This document shows positions 18,386-25,935 of a stretch of 25,935 nucleotides of DNA, in pieces. The number at the start of each line of letters is the position of its first letter. The stretch's first letter is position 1. The notes beneath the pieces are model-generated. The model saw nothing but the letters and a program-made list of their open reading frames with translations, ran no database searches and had not been told where the DNA came from. The position numbers and the translations under genes are program-made. The DNA is from Chara braunii (taxonomy: Eukaryota > Streptophyta > Charophyceae > Charales > Characeae), in contig BFEA01000632.1 in assembly GCA_003427395.1 (NCBI GenBank), positions 270,083 to 296,017 of the forward strand. The letters are read 5' to 3'.

Positions 18386-18784
18386 CCATAGGAAATGGGG
18401 TTTATTATGGATTAAAAGAATTGAGAGATTAACGAACTACTTGGATCAACCTGATGTGGGATTGAGAAAGATGTTTGCTTATGCATCTTTTTCGGATCTC
18501 ATCTTGGGGTATTTCTCTTTGATAGCTTGGTTGCTTTAGATGCTCGCCGGGTGCTGGAACCATAAATAGACTAGAATGGATGATGAGATGGGAAACTTGG
18601 GGTATGATAAGACTGACCTTACTAGCAGTAAGGACTAATGGTAGCGTACGATACCATCTTCAAAAGAGGATCGTGTAGACTATCACCAGCTTTAACTATC
18701 AAGTGAGTGTCAGAAGTTAGTCCCAAGTATAGTTGTACCTTGTCTTTGTATTTTCAGCTTTGTATAAATCTTGGCAGTCTCTTG
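18386..18784. other. No gene recognised
   Basis: This is unique-looking, moderately AT-rich sequence without a long open frame, RNA gene or clear repeat. Confidence 0.5.
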
Positions 18785-18960
18785 TTCCTACGGGAAGCGC
18801 TGCCGAAATTTTCACAAATCAGAAAAGAGTTAATCATTTTTGGACTCCTAGAAATTATGAAAAATGCATTTTTCCTACCGGAAGCGCTGCCGAAATTTTG
18901 TAGAATTTAGAGAGTTAGATTATTTTCCGCTAGGAGAAATATGGCAATCCACCTTGACCA
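18785..18960. repeat. 87-bp tandem duplication
   Basis: TTCCTAC(C)GGAAGCGCTGCC followed by GAAATTTT occurs at 18785 and again at 18872. The sequence after each also aligns loosely (GAGTTA-ATCATTTT and GAGTTAGATTATTTT). The open frame across it is a product of the duplication. Confidence 0.7.
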
Positions 18961-19586
18961 GGAGAGATGTAATCAAAATCCTCGATAACTTTTGTGCTAG
19001 TTTTAGGAAGGTGAAAGCGAAGTCGGTAGAGGAGTTAGGCTACGAGTTGAGGCATGTTCTCCACTTGGCTTGAACATAGTAGTGACTCTCTTTCGCCTAT
19101 ACTGTGATGCAGGTTTTCGCATTCGATTGAAGGCTTGATCTATTCAGCCTGATCTTTCAAAGGGTCACTCTTTTGTTATCCTTTGATAACAGGTCAGTTT
19201 CCGACTCAACTCTAATTCATTCTCGCTTTTCAACCTAAAGGCCTTAGCCCTTGTGGATTGAAATGTTTCTTTTGGGTTTTTACCCGGACTTTATTGAATG
19301 ACCAATTAAAAACGACCGAGTGTTTTATTTTTGAAGGTTGGACAAAGGTTGGGTTTTGTGTGGATAAGCGAAAGGGGTGTGAGCGTAGAGAATGGTTGAA
19401 GTTGACCGTGTGTAATGTGTGCTCTGTTAATGTGGATCTTTGATGTGATTGCAGGTATGTTCTGTTAATTGAAATCCAGACTTGTTTCGTCTATGATCAT
19501 ATATATAATTTTGAAGGAAGCCACATCGTGATTGTGAGAGTGATCGTCTCCCTTCTCATAATTTTTGTATCATGTTTTCTTATGCC

Positions 19587-19610
19587 CGCACGACCCATTG
19601 AGGTCGTGCG
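19587..19610. other. Perfect hairpin, 9-bp stem
   Basis: CGCACGACC and GGTCGTGCG pair perfectly around a six-base loop (CATTGA). An AT-rich stretch follows. It may be a structured RNA element or a transposon end; I cannot tell which. From 18961 to 19586 nothing else is recognised. Confidence 0.7.
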
Positions 19611-19767
19611 TAGTGATTAAATAAATTTTGTATCAAGAGAAAAGAGAGATCCCTTTTTAGCTTTTGCCTTTTAGTCTGTGGCAGCCGTCAAAGTCAACCC
19701 CCTTGATTTTATCTTCAGGCCCTGGACGATGGAGCTTGCCTCCAAGGCCACGAGAGTTGACAGTCAG

Positions 19768-19926
19768 CACAGGTTTGAACCTGTGTACCACCCACTCTCC
19801 ACAGGGTGCAGAAGAGGGTGTGGTGACCAACCGCCATGGCGGTTGTCTAGCGTCGAGAGATTAACCCCTAAAGGCTCGCGTCAGCCGACGGTTGAGTGTC
19901 GAACGTGACCCTCGAGACTATCGAGG
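19768..19926. other. Cluster of three hairpins or palindromes
   Basis: Three perfect structures lie within 160 bases. CACAGGTT-TG-AACCTGTG is at 19768-19785. The 18-bp palindrome CAACCGCCATGGCGGTTG is at 19828-19845. CCTCGA-GACTA-TCGAGG is at 19910-19926. The first resembles a T-arm but has a six-base loop, so it is not a tRNA. The function is unknown. Confidence 0.65.
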
Positions 19927-19960
19927 ATCGCGCGATTATAGATACTATGTAGTATTCCAT

Positions 19961-20483
19961 CAACAGAAAAAAAAATTCAGAATTAAATAATCATTCTAGA
20001 GTAAAATTACATTCTAAATTTTAAATTTTCATTCCATCTTTAAAAATGTCATTCCAATTTTAAAATTTTCCGTCTTACTTGAAAGCTTTCTTTCCAAGAA
20101 TGGAGTATCCCTTCTTATTTGAATTGCATGTAAGAGATGGAATGGAAGTCTGGATAAGTTCATAAAATATTTTAATTGGACCGTCATTTTAAGTAAGGAT
20201 TTTCAGTCATAAATAAGTTAATCGAATCTAAATTAGACGATATTTGTTGTAGTAGAATGAAAGTTTAATTAAAATATTTCAGAAACTCGTCCTGACTTTC
20301 ATTCCATCTTGAACAAATAGATGTAGTTGGAAGGGAAAGCTCATATTTAGACGAAAACTTATCAAATTAAATTGAAAATTTTAGAATTGGACAAACATTG
20401 GAATGATAATTTATAAATATGAAGGATTGTTTTTTTATGGAATGTTTTTTCAACTTTCATTTCTCATGGGAATTTTTCTGTTG
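19961..20483. mobile_element. Foldback MITE, copy 2
   Basis: This 523-bp copy is in the same orientation as the one inside pol (6921-7441). It starts CAACAGAAAAAAAAATTC and ends GGAATTTTTCTGTTG, giving terminal inverted repeats of about 15 bp. AT flanks both ends (a possible 2-bp duplication). The internal inverted repeat is also present. It has no coding capacity, so mobility would need a transposase from elsewhere. Confidence 0.88.
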
Positions 20484-22310
20484 ATCGTTGCGACTGCTTG
20501 TGTATTCTCGCATGGCTAGTTGATATGAGAAGGTCTTACGTCAGCGCAATTTTTATATTAAATCTTCGCATGTGGTCCGATAGCTCGGCGGGGATACTCC
20601 CACCCAAGGGATGGTGACAGCTCCCGCGGGTGGAGGTAAAACGTGCCTCGCATGACCCTGTCCTGTCGTAGGGGTTCGCGAGAGGTACGGCTGGAGCACT
20701 CGGTCGGAGCGGCAAACCGCCCTCAACGACGAAGACCTGCAAAATCATGTGTGACGTGGTCGGGAGTGTCCCCTTGCGGGACGGATGCGCTCGACAGGTG
20801 GCGCCGTCGCCGGGGATCTCGGCTGCCTACCGGGGTCCTTAGAGAATGAACCCAAATTAAGTGCAGGCTGATGATCCAGACAAAACGATAAATTTTGTTA
20901 ATATCATTAGGCTAGTGGGTGATGAGTAGTGTGTTGATGATTCTAATGGGATTACGCTATTGAAAGGTGGTGCGAGGTAGGGACGTTTGTGTACCTAGTC
21001 ACCTGGTAGTGGCAACTGCGATTAGGAGTTTGCGGATTAAGGTACCACAGAGTAGTACGGATGATGCTATGTGTATCTAATGTCATAGACTGATCGTCGT
21101 TCGCATTTGATGCGACTCTGCATATTCAGTTACCCAACTTGAAGCAAGGATCTTTGGTATTCGGACATAGTCGATGAGCTGCCTAAGTTATCATGGCAGT
21201 ATGACGGTACGCTAGCGATAGAAAATAGCTTGGCTAAGAAAGAGGTACTTTTTTTCTTACCTAAGGACTCCCGTAAGGCAGAGTCATAAACATTCCATCG
21301 ATCTAAGCATTTGAGTTTATCATTTTGATATTAAACTTTTGAGTCTATTTATGAAATTCATTCATCTACATCAAAAATTTTCTTTTAAGTAAGCATATTT
21401 AAAAGTCGACTCATGTAAGACTATGTACTTAATGTTATTTATCTGAGTCTTATTTCACTAGTTACATGAGCTATCTATGTAATTTCATTATGCCTAAGTA
21501 CAACCCTCTGAATCTGTTTTATCTTAATTATTCATTCATATTTATTTTGTTTTTGAATCTATATGCATGGGTTGGTATTTTAAAAGGGGATAGAGACGTT
21601 ACACAGAATCCACGTTCGATACGGATTGGGAGGTGAATGGAGTGACCAATTCCTTGGGAAAGTGATTTCGCGAGAAAATAGTCAATGTGTGAAGTCTACC
21701 CTAAGCAACCCTATGTTATTATTTCCCCTAAAAGATGACTTTGAAGAAGTTATAATCTAGTCTTGAAGGTGGTAGTGAGACCCACGCCGGAACTATATTC
21801 CTGGTCCATAGCGGGGTGTTGTCATCTAATCTTTGTGGTGAGGTGACTACAATACTATTGAAAAGGAGGAAAGTGTTTGAGTCTTGTCAAACCATGGCCT
21901 ATGGGGGAAACAACTACTACATACCACAGAGAGGTAGGGGTTGAATCCCCAACTATTTTTGTGTCAAGGAGTTTCATCTGCATGCGACGGGACAACGCAT
22001 CCCGGAGTTTGTACGGTGAAGTTGTCTACTTTATCAGCAAAGGTCTGCGAGGTGCGAGTGCTGGAATCGGAGGGAGTAGCAGTGAGGCTTAGTCCTTGAG
22101 CGGGGCTTAGGAATCAGATTTTATCCCTTTGAGAAAGGATTACATTGCCCTTCGACACAATATATTTCTATCAAAGCCTCGAAAAGTATAATATAATATT
22201 TTTATTATTGTTGCATTTGAAACCCTTCATGGTTGGAAAAATTCACTTGATCGTGACATCATTATTATTTATCATAATTATTCATTCTCCATTACGATAT
22301 ATAGCATTAC
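20484..22310. other. No gene recognised
   Basis: Short open frames here (up to ~71 codons) show no family resemblance. A GC-richer patch at about 20580-20850 and an AT-rich stretch at about 21290-21590 stand out in composition only. A tRNA-like word at 21946-21959 (GGGGTTGAATCCCC) lacks a surrounding cloverleaf. Confidence 0.5.
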
Positions 22311-22311
22311 A

Positions 22312-22558
22312 ATATATATATATATATATATATATATACAGGGTCACCAGCCCGTACGTACGGAGGTCCCCGGGCAGACCTCCGTACGTACGATCGTTCG
22401 GGGTCCTGTACGGGGTCCGAACCCGACGGCGTTCGGCCCCCACCAAAAATTATTTCGGGGCCTAAAAATAATAATTTTTTTTTGGATTTTGTTTTGTGAG
22501 TTTTCTATGACGTGAGGTACATGCCTGTAAATTTTCAAGTCATTTGGCTAAGCCAAAT
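22312..22558. repeat. (TA)n-anchored hairpin module 1
   Basis: An (AT)n run (22312-22338) is followed directly by CAGGGTCACCAGC. A perfect 16-bp stem, CGTACGTACGGAGGTC with its complement, follows at 22353-22368 and 22377-22392 around an eight-base loop. GTTCGG/CCGAAC words, an A/T-rich tract and a second hairpin (ATTTGGCT-A-AGCCAAAT, 22542-22558) come next. The same (TA)n-CAGGGTnACCnGC head recurs at 22891. This is probably one end of a transposable-element family that sits in TA microsatellites. Confidence 0.65.
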
Positions 22559-22886
22559 AACAATTAAAAATCGTCATACCTCTCACACAAAAAAATCATT
22601 ATACGTCAGGATAAATCCACACACGTGAGAGTGATAGTGATCGTCAGACTAACCAGTAGTCTTAGGTCATTATTATGTATAAAGTTAGAGTATCTCAACT
22701 CAAAAGGAATCAAAATAGCCTCAAAGTCAAACACATACTCAGAGTTGAACAACCTTAACTTAAAATATAAACTAGGTAATCCTGCCTCAGAGTCAGTCAG
22801 TCTTATCAGTTCCTTACCGGACCTTATTACTAAACTCTCATTCACTCTTTAAAATTTATCTCTTCCAATAGTTCAGATCAGTCAAT

Positions 22887-22890
<4 letters not shown>

Positions 22891-22944
<54 letters not shown>

Positions 22945-23340
22945 GGTAACCGGCGTTCGGGACGGGCCGAATGCCCGAACCCAAATGCCCGAACGTATGG
23001 GACCCCTTGGGGATGCGTTCGGTCGTTCGGACCGAACGCGGGCCCAAAAAAAAAAAAAAAAAAAAACGAAAAACGTCATCACAAAAATTCTGAAAAAAAG
23101 ATATATTATGAAAAAAAATAAACTAAACAAGATTTGCCCGAGCATTACATCCGAATTCCTTACCTAATTTGAAATAAAAATAAAATACGAAAAATAAATA
23201 CTAATAATAAAAATAAATAAAAATAAAAAGAGAATTAAATTTAGTGAGTGCACGAGCATGTTTTCGACACTGCCATCTTTGGCGATTTTTCATTTTTTTG
23301 TGGAATATCTAAATGCCCTGAAATTTTACAGATGTGTACA
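22891..23340. repeat. (TA)n-anchored hairpin module 2
   Basis: An (AT)n run (22891-22941) leads into CAGGGTAACCGGC. GTTCGG/CCGAAC words follow, then a perfect 10-bp stem GCGTTCGGTC-GTTCG-GACCGAACGC (23015-23039) and an A20 tract. A later word (ATGCCCTGAAATTTTACA, about 23312) matches a word in module 1 (ATGCCTGTAAATTTTCA, about 22521), which supports a shared family. Open frames made of Tyr-Ile repeats here are microsatellite artefacts. Between the modules (22559-22890) nothing is recognised. Confidence 0.65.
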
Positions 23341-23710
23341 TCACATAAGACAAAACCCACTAAAAAAGTTTCGAAAACTAATAAAATTGTTTAGACCCCG
23401 AACTAAAGTGAAAACAAAAAGTAAAAAGTAAAAAAGTACGTGGGCGAGCACGTTTTGACAGCATCTCATACGTTTTGTGAGTGATGTGTAAATTGTTTAC
23501 TCTTTGCTGTACTCGCGCAATCTGCCTACGGACAGACAATAGGCTCGAGTATAAGAAAGGGAAGCGCAGTTCGTTTACTGAAAATGTGTGAAAATCCCAA
23601 GGGATTTATGAGTCTTTAGAAACTTAAATGTTTGTCCATGCCGAATGTTAATTGTTGAGTTGAGATAAAGACCCACAAGTTGGTCTCTCAATAATGAGTG
23701 TTTTATATTT
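23341..23710. other. No gene recognised
   Basis: This is AT-rich sequence without a convincing open frame or repeat. Confidence 0.5.
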
Positions 23711-23840
23711 GACTCCCCTCCATGTGGGAGGTGGTTGTGAGAATTTACGGTTGATTCCCCTCCATGAGAAAGCTTAGGGGGTTTTGAGATTTTATGAGTG
23801 ATTCCCCTTCAAAAATGGAAGGTGGTTAAATGATTTGAAA
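23711..23840. repeat. Degenerate 42-47-bp tandem repeat, three units
   Basis: Units start at 23711, 23753 and 23800 with GAYTCCCCTYC. Each runs through a GGAGGTGGTT-like or AGGGGGTT-like word to a GAGATTT-like end. They are strongly diverged. Confidence 0.6.
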
Positions 23841-24178
23841 TGGCATGGAAAACAGTTTGGATGATAAAGTCTGACGAGAAAGACCAAGAAACTGGTTATT
23901 TATTGGTAAAATTTTGGAAGGTCGCAAATATGGTGAAATTTTGAGAGATGTTTTTAAGATGTGTGGTCTGCCTTACTCTGATCAAGTGGGAGACCACGGC
24001 CCTGTGAATCTGACGGTGATTGTTTTTGTAGATTTTAGAAGAGAGCATCGTGCCTTTGAGTGAGACAGACCTCTGCGTAGTCCCGCAGTAAGCCTGAGGT
24101 TATTGCGACACACCGTCCAGTCACTATGATGCTAATCTTAAGACATATATGAGACCCAGCTAAGGGTTAATATGACAT

Positions 24179-24200
24179 CACTAGGGCGCAACCCCTAGTG
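24179..24200. other. Perfect hairpin, 8-bp stem
   Basis: CACTAGGG and CCCTAGTG pair around a six-base loop (CGCAAC). No gene lies next to it. The remainder of 23841-24940 has short open frames only, none recognisable. Confidence 0.65.
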
Positions 24201-24940
24201 CTGGCTGCTGACCGGCACAACCTGGCAGCGAGTCCACGTCTCACCAAAGGATAAGGCTTGAGGGGTGTGGCCACTTCAGAGAGTCTTATTCCCGTGGGAT
24301 GTCGGAGGGATAAGAGTCGAGTTGTATTTTTGTGGAACTTAAAGTCCTGATAAAATGTTTTATCATGAAATTTGTCTATCGTTGTGCAACCAGCGAGGGC
24401 ACTGCCGCTAATATAACAGCGCGGCGGGCCGTAGATCTGGCTCGATCAACCAGACTATGGTGGGCCAAGATGGAGACCTGGTCTTCCTGTACAAGAGTGC
24501 AGGAGAGATCTGTGATAAAAGTCATATATTTTTGTGAATATTTTATGACAAAGGCGGGAATGTCTTTTAAAGGTCTCGTTTAGGGCCCGTGTTCTAAGTT
24601 ATGACCTTGCACGCAGGACGATGACTAAACAAGACATCCAACGATGAGCCAACTGATGTCTAGGACAAAGAGAGAGGATTATCAATGACTACTTGGAACA
24701 AACTTAACACTGTAGTACGGATCGAGTATCCCGGTGTCCAAGGTCTGGTCACAAGAGACCCAGGTTGAAACCATGGCAGTGATTAGTAGTGACCGAGGGT
24801 CATTTGATAAAATCCTCAAACGAAGTCAAGTTGCCCGATTGGATTGCATCTGTTATCGTCAGCATTTGGAGTTATAAATGTATTGATAGTATTTGATTAT
24901 TTGAAGCGATAGGGACGTCGCTTAATAAGGTTCGGTAAAC

Positions 24941-25910
24941 TGTCGGAGTGGATACCTTTACAAGGGTATCCGCCCTGGTTTCGCAAGTGACAAAAAATAA
25001 GTTTTTTTCGAAATTTGAGCATACTGCATGAGTCGCGGTTGCGTTTTGTTCACACTGACCGAATGGTTAACTAGGAGTAGAGAGTATGTGAGTACGCAAT
25101 TTTAAAATGCGCGTGATGATTCTTATTTTTTTACTGCTAGTCGACGTTTCCGCCGGCAAAATTTTTGCTTTGATTAAAACTGGAAAAATGTTTCTTTTAT
25201 TGAAGTGATCGTGGTGCATCTGCATCCATACGGCGTGTGTCATAGGAAGTGGCGTTGCCTTGGGCAATACTTGGGGCGTGCGAGAGAAAATAGAACACAA
25301 GCGATGGCCTCCGCGTGGGAGATGCGAGATGTTGACAGTTGTGTACGGGGCCAGACCCTATGAGCAGCGGGCGTCATAGGTCGGCAGTCGTGAGTTTGGT
25401 CCGTAGGCGAAGGAGTGGCCTTGGGGTATTTTGGTAGGCTCGTGAGCCGTGCAGCAACGGTTTATATTGAATTTTGCAGTGGTCCATCTCAAACTTGGGT
25501 ACTAGCACTATTGGTAACGACATTAGACTTTCAAAGCGACGGTACAGGGATCGAGGGCGGCGACCGGCAGGAATGGAACATTAGAGCGGCTGAAGATGTT
25601 GAGGGGTTGAGGGCCCGGCGGGGCTATCCCCTTGGTTTTGCGCCGGCCCATCAGTGGGCCCGGTCTGTGGAACCGAGAGGGGCACCGACGACCCTCCTTC
25701 CCTAAAAAGCACTGGTTCCCGATACTTATATTTTTATTTTGACTTTTATTATTTTAGTTGTCGGCCCTGTTATATTTTGTATTTTGACTTTTATTATTTT
25801 AGTTGTCTGCCCTATTTCTGGGATGCGGCACCAGCATCGGTACCAAGGTTGTTTGTGGGGTACTGCCCAGCGTGGGCTGAAGGGGCCAGCAAGATGGAAG
25901 ACTATGCCTG
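24941..25910. repeat. Long direct repeat, copy 2
   Basis: It matches 16181-17110 in the same orientation. It contains an extra internal ~50-bp tandem duplication at about 25735-25815 (TTTTGACTTTTATTATTTTA twice, each followed by GTTGTCKGCCCT). Homology stops at CTATGCCTG, and the sequence then continues TATAGCGAATATGACAC to the window edge. The repeat may be an LTR, but the window ends too soon to test this. Confidence 0.75.
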
Positions 25911-25935
25911 TATAGCGAATATGACACACACTCGC

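Noticed and set aside
19768-19785. A second T-arm-like hairpin, CACAGGTT-TG-AACCTGTG
   Set aside because: The loop size is wrong for a tRNA T-loop and the rest of a cloverleaf is missing.
21946-21959. A tRNA T-arm-like word, GGGGTTGAATCCCC
   Set aside because: No acceptor, D or anticodon arms can be arranged around it.
22856-23145. Open frames with Tyr-Ile repeats
   Set aside because: They are translations of the (TA)n microsatellite.
1-25935. CRISPR arrays, bacterial operons, ribosomal RNA genes
   Set aside because: The tandem arrays lack the short-repeat/unique-spacer form, there are no cas-like genes, and no rRNA-like sequence is visible; the window is eukaryotic in character.

Overview
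The window reads as intergenic or accessory DNA from a large, repeat-rich plant-lineage nuclear genome. There is no bacterial gene organisation, and no intact host gene is visible. The dominant object is one Ty3/gypsy-type LTR retrotransposon of about 13.9 kb. Its protein style, especially the acidic, RS-rich extra ORF, recalls charophyte (Chara-like) hypothetical proteins. That taxonomic guess rests on memory and is only moderately secure.

Layout. Positions 1-2306 hold a TC microsatellite, a degenerate ~70-bp minisatellite, and a decayed minus-strand gene for a Myb/SANT (trihelix)-like protein. The 5'-coding part of that gene has been duplicated and partly inverted. Positions 2307-16177 are the gypsy element: a long 5' LTR (~2.47 kb), an initiator-Met tRNA primer-binding site, gag, a protease region with an Asp-to-Asn change at the catalytic triad, a ~520-bp foldback MITE inserted into pol, reverse transcriptase lacking YxDD, RNase H, a PHD-type C4HC3 zinc finger, integrase with its HHCC and DDE residues, an S/P-rich pol tail, three further open frames between integrase and the 3' LTR, and the 3' LTR (2.5 kb). 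The 4-bp sequence CGGT flanks both ends as a likely target-site duplication.

Positions 16181-25910 lack convincing genes. They carry a ~930-970 bp direct repeat pair (16181-17110 and 24941-25910), a 68-bp tandem array, a ~63-bp tandem array of nine units, a cluster of perfect hairpins, a second copy of the MITE, and two (TA)n-anchored repeat modules with strong GC-rich hairpins.

How the parts work together. Gag would form the particle, and PR/RT/RNase H/IN would process, copy and insert the element. The PHD finger may have read chromatin, and the three 3' ORFs occupy the position where env sits in retroviruses. This copy cannot move alone: pol has many nonsense codons, several frameshifts and lost catalytic residues. 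At least seven of the stops look like CGA-to-TGA changes, the signature of cytosine-methylation decay. Gag and the 3' ORFs are much better preserved. The most interesting observations are the PHD finger inside pol, the three-ORF 3' block (with a possible LTR splice donor and an acceptor just before the acidic ORF), the uneven decay, and the (TA)n-hairpin modules.
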